A DNA stretch of 64,000 nt from Isoetes taiwanensis (Eukaryota; Streptophyta; Lycopodiopsida; Isoetales; Isoetaceae), in the NCBI GenBank assembly GCA_021234155.1, contig JAJEKV010000157.1, positions 590,807-654,806 of the forward strand, read 5' to 3'. The notes beneath the pieces were generated by a model. It was not told the DNA's origin. It worked only from the letters and a program-made list of their open reading frames with translations, and searched no databases. Of the stretch, positions 23,901-35,091 are shown in pieces; position 1 is the stretch's first letter, and every line of letters starts with the position of its first letter. The translations under genes and the position numbers were made by a program.

Positions 23901-25074
23901 CATTCTGCTTATATATGTGCAGTACTAGCAAACAGTAAAATATAAAAAGAATATCTCTTCTTAAACTTTATTCCTTCAAATGTAAGGTGTCATACTTGCC
24001 AGCATCTATCAATATATTCATCCAACGTCTATCAGATGTTTGATGGCGCACAATGAGACTTGTATTACGCCTCCTGTTCTTATTGCCAGCTTTTGCTGCT
24101 GATATACAGACCTAATTTTTGAAAGGTTTTTCAAAGCACATTTAGTTTTAAATTGTAGATTAAAAAATGAACTACTTGACGCCAATACAACTTTGTCGCC
24201 TGATAGAAAACAGTTTACTAATACCTCTGTTGTAGAGGATTTGGTTCCTAAAGGTTCCACTTTGTGTGCAGCACTTATATACTCTGAGGATGATAATTGA
24301 CTATCAGATATATGCAGATAGCAAGATCCTATGGCTGCATCACTGTATTATGGATTAACATGAACACCAAACTATTCTTCATTGGTGTGCATATGCAGAC
24401 TATCTATTTGACATACTATTGAGGCCTAGAAAGATAATAAATTCTAGGAGTTGTTCAAAAACACATTTCTGCAAACTTTGAATAAGTAGGTAAAGGTCAT
24501 ACAGGGCAATGATGATTGAGATTTGTAAGACAGCTGACTCTCGGAACCCCCTCACTTGTACCTGTTCCTAAGAATATGATATCAGAACTTTGCCTGATAT
24601 TTGTTTCTCGCAAGAAATCTTCATCCACAAACTTTTGATCAAAAGAGTTGGATATCGCCCGCCATGATCTGTCCTGAAGATGCATAATATTAGAATCGTG
24701 TATATAAAAACCAGAGACAAGACCTGTGTTTCATATCTGATCTGAAGATCAAGTATAAAATAGCTGGATAGATTTTCTGCTCTAAACGTATATTGTTGAT
24801 TAATGAACCTATTATAACTTCCTGAATTTGTTACAATTTACAGGGTGCTAAAATGAATCCAAAGTAAGAAAACAAGTTTGAACAACAAACAATTGATAAT
24901 TCAGATCAATACCTTACCAGTGGCGGGATGGAGAGGCGATTGAATATGCGGTAAACGACTGGGAAACTTGACCTTGAGAACGGTTTTCAATTGCCGGACC
25001 GATAAGAGGGCTCCTAACATCCTTGAAGGGCAAGGGCTGGAATGAGAAACAGGCCGCAACTGTAGCGAGGCCAT
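20959..25074 (-). CDS. PhnP-like metallo-beta-lactamase-fold hydrolase, 12 exons, apparently intact
   Basis: Exons in coding order: 25074-24913, 24673-24503, 24111-23996, 23487-23446, 23337-23282, 22611-22535, 21929-21810, 21733-21657, 21581-21518, 21339-21289, 21219-21171 and 21083-20959. They join in phase to 369 codons with no internal stop. Motifs: FLGTGTSEGVPRVSCL and CPVC near residues 90-115; RRWMNILIDAGK; the metal-binding THSHADAIGG; LDDLRDWTNN; ITPLPVWHG; DVSEIPEETYPLLENCDLL; ALRPERPSATHFALP; MMHLMDH near the end. This matches the plant family of cytosolic or organellar metallo-hydrolases related to bacterial PhnP (phosphodiesterase). The exact substrate is unknown. The first exon is basic and S/R-rich and could be an organellar targeting peptide. 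An upstream in-frame ATG at 25095 would add seven residues. The exon 7 donor is GC (CAG|GCAAGA). Exon 1 uses AAG|GTATTG in preference to the nearby GTAAGG, because only that keeps phase. Confidence 0.9.
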
Positions 25075-25245
25075 GACTGACTCTGACTCCACCACAGAGT
25101 CAGTTTTCTTCTGATCGTGCTGGCTGATACAACAAGAGCCACAATTTTTTTACACCACGTTCTTTCTTGCCCCAATTTTTCTTTGCGGAAAATTACCGAA
25201 ATGCACTCCACAAGTTTTGGTAATTACTTTATGTACTAGGGAAAG

Positions 25246-25307
25246 TTCTAGTCGAGGAAATTCCACGAGGGAATTTCTAGTCGAGGAAATTCCACGAGGG
25301 AATTTCT
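25246..25307. repeat. Two tandem 31-bp copies upstream of the hydrolase gene
   Basis: TCTAGTCGAGGAAATTCCAC plus GAGGGAATT recurs back to back. Each unit holds an inverted GAAATTCC/GGAATTTC pair. It sits about 170 bp upstream of the hydrolase start and could affect its promoter; that is speculation. Confidence 0.7.
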
Positions 25308-25348
25308 CGAGGCGGAGCCGCCAGACGAGGCGGCGCCCAAGCAACGAA

Positions 25349-25508
25349 GCGGATTGGCTATGGCAGAAACTTTTCCCTTGAATGGAGGGCCGAATTGGCT
25401 ATGGCAGAAACTTTTCCCTTGAATGGAGGACCGGATTGGCTATGGCAGAAACTTTTCCCTTGAATGGAGGGCCGGATTGGCTATGGCAGAACTTTTCCCT
25501 TGAATGGC
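25349..25508. repeat. Four tandem copies of a ~41-bp unit
   Basis: GGATTGGCTATGGCAGAAAC followed by TTTTCCCTTGAATGGAGG recurs four times with one or two differences; the last copy is truncated. No open frame is supported. Confidence 0.85.
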
Positions 25509-26327
25509 TATGCCTAAAAAAACTGGGTGTCTGGCTGTTAGAGCTTTGATTTGCAGGCTGGAACACTTCAGAAATGCCATCGCTACCCTAGATCTACGCT
25601 TCTATCATTGCCAAAATGCTTCTATCATCGCCATCGGAGCTTCTAATGCATGCATATAATAGGGAAAAAATGCAAGAACATGGAATCGAAGGCATGAAAT
25701 GTCACAGAAAAGAAACGAAAGTTAAGAAATAGATTCGCAAAGAAACCTCTGGCTTTCCTAAATGAAGCTCTCTGGTTGCTCTCTGGCTCTCTGATATTCA
25801 GACTGCTCTACTTCAAACATCCGGCAAGAGTGCATCACTTTGGTTTGCTCTCCTTAGCTATGCTGGCTTCAGAAGAAGAGATTTGAAGGAAGGATCGCCA
25901 GAAGAGCTGATCCGCCATAGTCCGCCATAGCCACAAAATACTGGCGGCGCCGCTATACACAGGCGGAGAGAGAATTGCGGGGGATAAAATCAGCAGAAAA
26001 ATGCAGTAATTCTGCCTAGGTGTGCATTATTGCTTCGCATTGGCCCTTTATGGACGAAATTTCCAGCTGGTGTGACAGGGTCATTCGTTAAGTCTGGCCC
26101 CACCCACCACGTCATCTAGAAGCTTATTACTCGCGCCTGGCCCCGCCATATCATCTACAAATTTCCAGCTCAGTGAAATTCGTTGAGGAAATTTTATACC
26201 AACATGTAATCCTATTGCTCATGTCAATACTATCAATCCAAGATAAAGTAGAGCAATAGGATTGGGGAAGGAGATCTTCTTTGAATATATCCTCAAAGCT
26301 ACATATTCTAAACGAGGTGCACGCTGG
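25509..26327. other. No gene seen
   Basis: Intergenic sequence with short local duplications (for example ATCCGCCATAGTCCGCCATAG near 25908 and repeated AAATTTCCAGCT near 26058 and 26160). No supported coding region. Confidence 0.4.
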
Positions 26328-26592
26328 ACTACCACAGTCGTCGAATTCGTCGATCCTACGACCCGGATCATATGTTGGGGCCTCTAGGCACTACCACAGT
26401 CGTCGAATTCGTCGATCCTACGACCCGGATCATATGTTGGGGCCTCTAGGCATCTTTTGTTTCATTTATAGTCGTTTATGATTGGAGGCGCCTATGATTT
26501 TGAATATGAAATATGATTGCACCTCTTGTTTCATTTATAGTCGTTTATGATTGGAGGCGCCTATGATTTTCAAATATGAGATACGATTTCGC
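26328..26592. repeat. Two adjacent tandem duplications (62-bp and ~69-bp units)
   Basis: A 62-bp unit starting ACTACCACAGTCGTCGAATT is present twice (26328-26389, 26390-26451). It is followed by a ~69-bp unit starting CTTTTGTTTCATTTATAGTC or CTCTTGTTTCATTTATAGTC, also present twice (26454-26522, 26523-26592). The short open frame across them is an artefact. Confidence 0.85.
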
Positions 26593-26635
26593 CTAAGGTT
26601 TTGAGAGAATATCGAACCTTTTGTACGGCTTTGCT

Positions 26636-27171
26636 ACGGGGGCTCGAACCTCTACCAAAATAATTCAATGTCTTAATAAGACTACTTTAACCAATGTACC
26701 AAGTGAGCTAATGTGATTATTTTTTACCTTGAATCTATGTTTTTTTTTATAACAACCCATTCAATTGTTTTAGGGATATATAGTTTATAGTTTCAGGAAT
26801 TGTTATTTTTACATCCATATCAAATCCCCCTGGAACCCCCTGTTATTTTGCTACATATTCAAGGTGTTGAAGCAAATCCGAATTGGAGGTAGCAGATCCG
26901 CCGATGGATGCGCTGCTAAAGCCAGAAATACTGTTGCAGACCAGGATGTTGGCCCGAACCTCTATCAAAATAATTCAATGTCCTAATAAGACTACTTTAA
27001 CCAATGTACCCAGTGAGCTAATGTGATTATTATTTATCTTGAATCTATGTTTTTTTTTTTATAACAACCCATTCAATTGTTTTAGGGATATATGGTCTAT
27101 GGTTACAGGAATTGTTATTTTTACATCCATATCAAATCCCCCTGGAACCCCCTGTTATTTTGCTACATATT
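26636..27171 (-). repeat. Direct repeat pair containing tRNA-like promoter boxes
   Basis: Two copies (26636-26863 and about 26950-27171) are over 90% alike by eye. On the - strand each has TAGCTCACT(T/G)GGTAC, like a tRNA A box, and about 55 bases on GGTTCGAGCC (copy 1) or GGTTCGGGCC (copy 2), like a B box. This suggests a tRNA-derived SINE or a tRNA-like relic carried in a larger repeat. The predicted cloverleaf is poor, so I do not call a functional tRNA. Confidence 0.5.
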
Positions 27172-28015
27172 CCTAATATGCATAGCTATTTCCTTTTGAT
27201 TTTTAATAACGACTTGGTTATCATCAATTAAAGATGTTACATTATTTTCAGATAGGTGCGCACTTGCCATGTGGAAGAAGCATTTGGAGTTTTCATAGTC
27301 TAGCTCTGTGTACCATTTGGTTTTGGAATGAACAGCTGCACTTCTAGCCTCATCCTCCTCACCTTCAACATTTAGGACTTGCGAAACATGATCAGAGTGA
27401 GAAAATGCTAAATCACCAGTAGCATATGATCTATCCAATAAATGTAGCAGAAGTATTGGCCATATAAAAGCTGTCCAATAAACAATAGACTTGATCTTGC
27501 CTCTTTTGCTTGTTGGACCAAGAGAGTGATGCATTTGATGGAGGAATTAGGTTAAACCCAAATCCATTCATAAGGGAACACCAGGCTTCTTCTTCCTCTT
27601 CCTTCAAGCTTTTGTGTAGCCCTATTTTTTGGTTCCATACGTCCATCATATTAAAGTCAACCCCCCATGTTGCTGCCCTCTCAACGGGTATATTAGATGC
27701 ATAAACATTGATGAGCCCCCATCTAATGGTCAAGGTTTGAAAAATAACCACTTTCCACCTTCCATCTCTATTACGATGTGATCCTATGGATGATTGTCCC
27801 TTCCATAGGATACCAGTACCACCTTTAGTCCCCCGGGCAAGACATGTGACGGAAGCATAGCTATCACTAACCCACCTACCTAGCGCTGCGGCCCCAAAGG
27901 GGGGAAGTCTATGTTCTTATAGGAGAACGATGTCGGCCTTCATAGATCTGATAGCAGCCAATACACGTTTTAGAATCCTCTTGATACCATGCAAATTCCA
28001 TGAAACAATCTTCAT
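27163..28015 (-). pseudogene. LINE endonuclease (APE-type) fragment
   Basis: Reading from 28015 on -, the frame begins MKIVSWNLHGIKRILKRVLA. It continues with KADIVLL, an in-frame TAA, EHRLPPFG, GTKGGTGILWKG and IRWGLINVYASN. SWNLHG, the E-containing strand and the NVYAS-like strand are typical of the exonuclease-endonuclease-phosphatase domain at the N terminus of plant L1-type ORF2. At least one stop and one frame change are present. No reverse transcriptase follows; the fragment ends in the tRNA-like repeat near 27170. Confidence 0.75.
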
Positions 28016-28182
28016 GTATTTATTTTATATTGAAAATAATTCGCCCATGGCATTCACCAATACTACTTTAACAATATCTTACCATAATTTGCCAAGACAT
28101 TTGCGACGGATCATACCATTCATACCGATAATGGATCAAGATAATTATATCTCGGCTTGGTGGATTCCGAGGCAAAAAAACT

Positions 28183-28765
28183 GGCTTCCGGGATCCCTTC
28201 TCCACGGGGTCCGTTTGCATCAGTCCGTCGAGGGCAGTCTTGACCGCTGTCAGGTCGGGCCAGCGGATCTGAGCCGTCGTTTGCGACGACGAATTTCAGT
28301 CGTCAGTTTGCTTCCCCGCTGCAGAATCCATCCACTTAGTGACCCCCGCATCCGTACCCGACTTAGTCCCCTAAATCTAAAGGCCGGCTCTCCTCGCCCG
28401 TTCGAGTCCAGGACGTCCATATAGGCACGTCTCCTGTGACCCAGGGAGTGTCAGACCTATATCCGGCCCACACTCAGTGACCGGCTATAAGCCTAGCACA
28501 CCATCGGAGTTCTGAAGCCAAGCTAGGCAAAACCCCACCTCCGATTCACCATCATACCTATATCTGGTGCTGAACCACATCATAGCATCCACAGCCAGGT
28601 GGGCTCTTGTGCACAGGCCGCAATTACTGGGTCTTAAGGGTTCTAGCTAGAGACATCTCTACTTCTAGGAAGCTTTCAGGTCTTTACTCTACTCTCCTTA
28701 ATTCCAGACACACAGAAGAGACAGAAAGAGAGAACACAATCATATTCAAAGTATCCATCATCATC
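28183..28765 (-). repeat. LTR-X fragment plus a second dispersed repeat
   Basis: About 28310-28765 is collinear with 5628-6045 of the full LTR-X copy, including AAATCTAAAGGCCGGCTC, CTATAAGCCTAGCACAC and AGGTGGGCTCTTGTGCACAG. The preceding part (28183-28330: CTCCACGGGGTCC, GAGCCGTCGTTTGCGA) matches 37245-37395. The + strand open frame at 27930-28424 spans these repeats and is not a gene. Confidence 0.75.
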
Positions 28766-28827
28766 ATATTAACACATAAAAGAGAAAATTAACCATTCCA
28801 TCTAATCAGAGAAGTATTAGCTGAAAA

Positions 28828-29079
28828 TCAACTTACAAGAGGTTGTCTCTTAAATTGCGAGAAACATGGTGACCATACCCTATAGCACTCACGATATAAA
28901 TCGCTATTTGAAGTCAATCATTGAATATTATATAAGTGCATTCCACCTAGCATATATGCTTACTTTTATGGCCCAAAGGATTGGCCCCATAAAGTGACAA
29001 CAATGATCTTGAGTGTCATTTCTACTAGGGTATGGTCGCCATGTTTCGCGCATTTAAGAGACAACCTCTTGTAAGTTGA
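28828..29079. mobile_element. MITE-like element with ~55-bp terminal inverted repeats
   Basis: The left end TCAACTTACAAGAGGTTGTC... through ACCATACCCT is the near-perfect inverse of the right end AGGGTATGGT...CTTGTAAGTTGA. The total is 252 bp with no coding capacity. The interior is AT-rich. I could not identify a target duplication next to the outermost paired bases, so the superfamily is open. Confidence 0.75.
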
Positions 29080-29164
29080 GGTAAATTTGCACGTTTAGCC
29101 ATCCGCTGGGTGTGTTGGATACCTAATGTCTTAGACTACAGCATTATAGAACAATAAGTTCTGA

Positions 29165-30150
29165 CATCATGAACTGGGAGGGGTCCAAGCTCCTGCGTCG
29201 TTACTTTAATAGCCCCATTCGCGGACTCGTGAAGATGCCAAGTGTGCCACCTGACACGCCACTTAACATTCTGTTCGTCTGCCAGTCTCCTACGATCGAG
29301 TAATGGTGCATCAATACAGCTTCACGCTTACACCGTGGTCGTCATACCCGAGGCCCCATACGTCCTAAGGTTGCCAGCTATCGTGCCCTAGGCCAATAGT
29401 TACCGTCCCCAGTTTGGCCTGCCTTCGCCAAATTTCCAGCCTATCTCCATAAACCTTTCCTAATTCTTCAATCGATTTGCCCCTAAACGGCTCGGACCGT
29501 ATTTGCTCCAGCTGCAGTGGATGAATTTGGCCTTTAAAGTGAGAATTTTTGGAAATATGTAATGTGCAGACCACGCCAGACCCATCATTCCTTTCTTTCT
29601 TTAAATTGGGAGTTTATTGTCTCCCTGCAGCAGCCGGAGTATTCTTAATCAGCCCCCGAAGTGCCACAGGTAAGCGCCGGCTTCTGTTGTCTTCTTCAAC
29701 ATAATTTGGATAACTCTGGGCTAGGCTGGCTAACTGTGTTTTCTTGCATTAACATAGTAGGCACAACGGTGATTATGGATCAAGCACGCAGGGCAAGTTT
29801 CCCTGAAAGTGGGCCAACTAGGACACTGCCAGGTCCGGAAGGAGGGGAGCTCCGTCGCCTGGGAAATGACCTCGCGGACTTCCAGCAATCATTCCAGCCC
29901 CAACAGCTCCACAACATCCACAACTTCGAACTTTTTTTCAATTCGCAACTGTCTTGCTACACCGGCGGAGGTGACCCATGCCGTAGGTTCCTTCCTCCAT
30001 GTTGAGGTGTCGCCAGAGATAGTCTCCCAGGTTGAAAGGGACGGCTCCGATACCGACTTAATCCACTGCCAGATTGTGATTACTGAAGAAGATAACGTCC
30101 TCTTCCAAAGCCTTGTGCAACCTTGAATGTTTCTCTCTCCATATTTGCAT
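29165..30150 (-). pseudogene. Possible coding remnant repeated in copies A and B, unknown
   Basis: A - strand frame at 29574-29365 reads FKGQIHPLQLEQIRSEPFRG then KSIEELGKVYGDRLEIW; copy B keeps a closely similar reading at about 39920-39790. Frames break in both copies. On + there are longer overlapping frames (29661-30126), but they are not conserved in frame in copy B. I do not recognise a domain. It may be non-coding element sequence. Confidence 0.3.
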
Positions 30151-30679
30151 GACCACTACTGGACGATCAACTTTCTCTTCTTTTCTTTTTTTGTTGTGAC
30201 TGTGGCCTCTATGCCCCTTCCCCCTCTTTTATCTTGATCTGGAATGCGGCCTGCGTGCCAAGAGTTTTTGTGATAGGCCCAAGTGCCATCCTCTCTAGCA
30301 GCCCTCGGGCTTTCTTTTTTCTGGAAATGAGTTAATGAAACAGAGCCTCGGCCTTTTTTTGGATCTGAGTTTTGGATATAGTTCATGTGTATAACTTTAG
30401 TTTTGTCTTAATACTTGCTTTTCTTGTACTATGCCAATGTGCTTCAGGATGCAGAGAGACATAAGTCAAGATAAATTATTTACTGTATATATAATGTTTG
30501 TGTATGTGTAGTGAGCACGAGCTGAATGGCACAGAACTTAAGAGGTCGGTCGGGTTCCAGTTAGTTGATCACCAATGTCTGTTGTATTATACATCCAGAA
30601 ATCTCCTTTTGAGTTAAACAAATATCTCAAACATAATAAATAATGCATTGGGTTTAGGGTTGAATGCCAGCTGCCTTAG

Positions 30680-31310
30680 TTGTCTATGGTCTCGTCACTG
30701 TCTTCGGATACCTGCCATATGCAAATGTTAGTATTGTATCACAAATGACAATTCCCATAAAGGCCTGCTGTAGACTAAACAAACCTGGTTAGTGAATGTG
30801 TTGCCCTCCTCGAATCTTGGTGTTGGCCCCGTGCCTTCGGACATATTTGTCCTCCAAGTCTTTGCAAACTCCACATCCATTCCCCTGGCCTGGGAGATTG
30901 TGTCCTTGTCCACATCTATTTCGACCATTTCTCGAATGATCCTAGCCTTGTCTACGGCCTTATCGTGGTCATGTTGGGGGCCAGAATTGGTTGCTGCATA
31001 ATTGATCCAACCTTGTGTGTCCAACCTCATGGAATTCCCAGGGCCAATCTCAGCGTGTGTCTGTATCTCTCTTTCCCTGTTGATCAAATCCCATGTTTTC
31101 ATTGACATGATTGTGCTAATGGAGTTTGGGACATGTCTGACCAGAGGCAGGAACTCTTCTATGCTAACATCCTGCACACCAACAACGTCACCCGAGCATA
31201 AGTGTGTATCCTCCAAGCTACACATAACCTCAACTTCTTCTTCACTATCATGGGCAATTGTGTGATCACTCATAACTGGGGTTGTCAATCCACTGACCTG
31301 CTGCGTTCAT
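30680..31310 (-). pseudogene. Second gene or 3' exons of the Tigger-like element, acidic, unknown
   Basis: An exon candidate starts after GCAGCAG near 31308 (in-frame MSDHTIAHDSEEEVEVMCSL) and runs to a CAG|GTTTGT donor near 30785. It joins after GGCAG to VSEDSDETIDN-stop near 30681. The peptide contains RIIREMVEIDVDKDTISQAR and ends acidic. In copy B (41521-40940) the same reading is present but frameshifted. It could be the C-terminal exons of the transposase transcript or a separate accessory protein. Confidence 0.45.
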
Positions 31311-32102
31311 AGTCCAGCATGAATGATGTTTTGAATATTGAAGACCTAATTGGACTCATCCCTTACCTCGTCCTTATCATGTTTCTCATCTCTAACCTTT
31401 TGCTCTTCACCTCTTCACTCATTGGCCTCTGGAAGCTAAAGACTGTAGCCACTCTTGAAAGGCCCCTAGGGTACATGAATTATGTAAGTCTTGCAGTAAA
31501 GGCCTCAAATGCAGCGTCTGCCTTCTTCTTATTTTCCCTTTCTTCCCTATTTTGTTGTGCTCTCTTGGCAGCCTCTAGCCTTTCCAATTTCCTTCTAGCA
31601 ACCTCAATTTTCCTGGCTGCAACTTGCTTATTCTTTAGTCTCTCAGCCTCAGCCCTTCTAAACCTCTCAGGGGCCAAGGCCTCACAGAAGCCATCACTAG
31701 AGATGTGCATCCTTTCACTCAGATCTGGAGCTAAAATCCTCTTCCTTGCCCTCATGGCCTGAGACTGCGGCACATAGGCCTGTGATGTCCTCAGGTTTTC
31801 AGCCTGCTGCACATCTGCATGTGTTTCTCCCATGACATGAGCTGGCAGCACAGGTTGCAGTGAGGGCCTCAAGGTTGCATCGATGGCCTCATGGTTACCA
31901 ACTTGTGCTCCTTCTCACTGAGATAGATGCACACCATGACCTGTAATATCCACATTCTCAATTCCATGTGTATGCTCACTAATTGGTTGTTGGCCACCAT
32001 GCTCACCAGTAGGTTGTTGTGCCTCCCATAACTATTGCAAATCGGCCATGTTGAATTGTTCCAATTCCTCATCCTCTAAGTTGGCAGCCTCTTCCTGGTC
32101 TC

Positions 32103-32454
32103 TGTTAACCACCTAGTGGTTAACATTGTGCATGCACATGTTAGGTGCATGCACATGTTAGGTGTCAGTGGTGGCAGACTGACACTTGGCATGATTAGAT
32201 TACCATAAGTATAGGGATTAGATTTAGTTAGTGTACGGCTCAGATTTGCGGTCTACACTATATTAGACCGGAGCCTCTTCAGATGTACTCAGGTTTTATC
32301 TCATATTTGGAGAGCCTCATTTGGCCACGTTCCCCTTCATTCTTTGTACATATTTCCTTGTCTTGTTCTTGTTTTGTGATCATGAGCATGGCAGCTTTGT
32401 AGCATCCGGCAGTCATGGACTGCTGTTGCAGGGTGTATGCCAAGAATCCAAACA
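32103..32454 (+). repeat. 5' LTR of the young non-autonomous element
   Basis: TG...CA boundaries and a short internal inverted repeat (AACCACTAGGTGGTT type) at the 5' end, plus a tandem TGCATGCACATGTTAGG duplication. A TATA-like CTACACTATATTAGACC lies near 32255. It is followed directly by the primer site at 32455. Confidence 0.95.
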
Positions 32455-34009
32455 TTGGCGCCGTTATGCCGGGTTCGCTCGTGATCACTTTCCTTCACCT
32501 TACTGCCTGCTGTTGTCTTGCTGCTCTCATGCTTCTCTGTTTTGAAAACTTCTTGTATACTATTCTTCACCCTTTAGATTTCCTTAGTTTGCCCAACCAA
32601 GTCGATTCCTGATTCCTATCTGCTTGGAGGCTTTAATTTTTCAAACCAGCTGATGATTCTGCCAGCTGATCCATTTAATCTCATAAATCTGTTCTCAAGA
32701 CCCTGTTCTTAAGGTGCAGCAAGCCCAGTTTGCAGTGAAGGATCTTTGGAGTGGTGACAGCACTCCTCTCTGCTGCACAAGCTATCCTGAAAAGTTATCA
32801 AAAATATTCATGTGTTGGTTCTGTATAAAGTTTCAGATTTTGATTTTTCCTCTGATTCTTATCAGGTAAAACCGTGCTTTTATTTGCACACATAAAAAAA
32901 TCGTCCCTTAGCTGCACATCTTCATGAGCAAGCAGCTGTGATCTTCTCTTTCAGAAATTTGCAGAGGGCCAGCTTGGCTAGCCCCCTATATGTCAGTTCG
33001 AGTCTCAAATCTCCATGGAGGATTATAGTTCTTTATCATCTGCATCACCTGCAACTGCAAGCACGCAAGTGAGCATCATCAAGAACGGGAAGTATCTGTT
33101 ACCACGTCTGATTTCTATATGCATTCTTCTTGAGTTTTTTCAAGAGGGCCAGCATTTCTGCTAGCCCCCACCCATCTGCTCAAGCTCAGCAGGCTGCCAC
33201 AAAGTCTTCCAAAGACGACGTCGGTCGTTTTTCCGTTCATCCGCAAAACAAGCCCAAGATTTTCATCATGCCGGAAGGACAAACTCATCAAGCACATACC
33301 CGGCTTACAAGGCTGCCATAAAACTCGTTTTCCAAGCCAAGATGCCCCAGTCGGCTTCTTCAGTGCTCCTTAATTTGTATTCCATGCTAAAGAAGCACAT
33401 ATTTTCATCACGTTCCTTCAAGGCTTATCTATCTATGAAGCGTTGATTTTCCCTATGCATTATTCGCAAAGACCGCCGCACGCACACAAATGGCTCTGTT
33501 CCAGCACATCCGGTCAGTTCCTATCTATAGAAGCTACAATCTCGGCATCATATCAGCCTTTCTGCACATCTATCTTTAGCATGCGCATTTCCCGGCACAT
33601 CTTCAGCCCATTTGCCATCCTATCCTCTGAACATCGGCTACAAAAGATCTCCCAAGCACCATCGGAAGCCTGAGTTCAAGCACAAAGAATCAGCTTTGTG
33701 CCCCGAGGCCCATCTGATGCATAATCTGCGGGGGGAAAAACTGAATCGTTGCTCTCTGTTTCTTCCAAGCAGTATTTGCCTTCATATCCGGCACTCATTC
33801 TGCAGAAACGTGTCAATATAGAAATTGTTCTATGCTCAAATCCCTTTCAGATTCACTTTCAACGCTATATCAGGGCTACCAGGTTCAGATTCCTCGATCA
33901 TTGCCGTCATCGGCCGCCGCCATAGCTGACCGCCATATGCTCTGTTAGGGTTTATGCCTCACGCTTCACAGCTGATACTTGTGAAGACTGATAACGGGCC
34001 ACGGTTGCC

Positions 34010-34340
34010 ATAATTAGGGCCACGCCCACGGGCCAGCGTCACGGGAGTCCACGCCACGGCTCATCTTTTTCCATCACGGTCACGCTCACGGCGTCCACGG
34101 GCGCGTCACGCCAGCCCACGCCAGCTGTTATCAGGGGCACGGGTCAAGCTTCTTTTCACGGCCCACGGCCTCGCTAATCTCAGAGTCACGCTCCCAGCCC
34201 ACATGCTCTGTATTTTCTGCCCCGCATTGACCACGGTGGCCTCACGCTCACGCCCTGCCCACGGCCATGGCTATGGCCACGGCCACGCCTTGCTTCACGC
34301 CTTGGTCACGGGTCACGCAACTATGGCTACGCTCATCCTT
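34010..34340. repeat. CACG-rich degenerate simple repeat inside the LTR element
   Basis: Dozens of CACGGC/CACGCC/GTCACG units occur in about 330 bases, unlike the AT-rich flanks. No coding capacity is supported despite an open frame at 34203-34403. Confidence 0.7.
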
Positions 34341-34739
34341 TTTGTGCCCACGTTACCATTTTTGCACGGAACATCCACGCTATCCTTAGTCCTTTGTGGC
34401 TGATAATGGGGTCCGCTTTTATGGTGTTTACATTTTTAAAGACCCACTATAATTGTTTTTAAGCGAAATTTTGGGCCCTATTTGTTACAATGGACTTATC
34501 CATAATATAAGGGGATGGTCTTTATGTTCTTGGCAAGTTCCTATGCTCCATGTTCAAAGATCGACATTCCTTTGGATCCCCTTCGCCATCAATGCCTTCA
34601 TGAAGATCTTTTACTACGACACAACCTAACCATTACCATTATTTTTACCCCTACTTTTTGGCACCATGTTGTAATTGTCGGACTTGTCTTATAAAAGTCC
34701 GTACATGTTTTCGTGCTAAAACTTTTAGGGGAGGCAAGT

Positions 34740-35091
34740 TGTTAACCACCTAGTGGTTAACATTGTGCATGCACATGTTAGGTGCATGCACATGTTAGGT
34801 GTCAGTGGTGGCAGACTGACACTTGGCATGATTAGATTACCATAAGTATAGGGATTAGATTTAGTTAGTGTACGGCTCAGATTTGCGGTCTACACTATAT
34901 TAGACCGGAGCCTCTTCAGATGTACTCAGGTTTTATCTCATATTTGGAGAGCCTCATTTGGCCACGTTCCCCTTCATTCTTTGTACATATTTCCTTGTCT
35001 TGTTCTTGTTTTGTGATCATGAGCATGGCAGCTTTGTAGCATCTGGCAGTCATGGACTGCTGTTGCAGGGTGTATGCCAAGAATCCAAACA
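34740..35091 (+). repeat. 3' LTR of the young non-autonomous element
   Basis: Same length and boundaries as the 5' LTR with one base difference seen. Preceded by the polypurine tract and followed by the target duplication GTCTC. Confidence 0.95.

Noticed and set aside
27930-28424. 164-codon + strand frame
   Set aside because: It crosses from the LINE fragment (antisense) into two dispersed repeats, so it is not a single gene.
31319-31762. 147-codon + strand frame, hydrophobic
   Set aside because: It is antisense to the K/E/R-rich C-terminus of the Tigger-like transposase; the complement of charged codons reads as hydrophobic residues.
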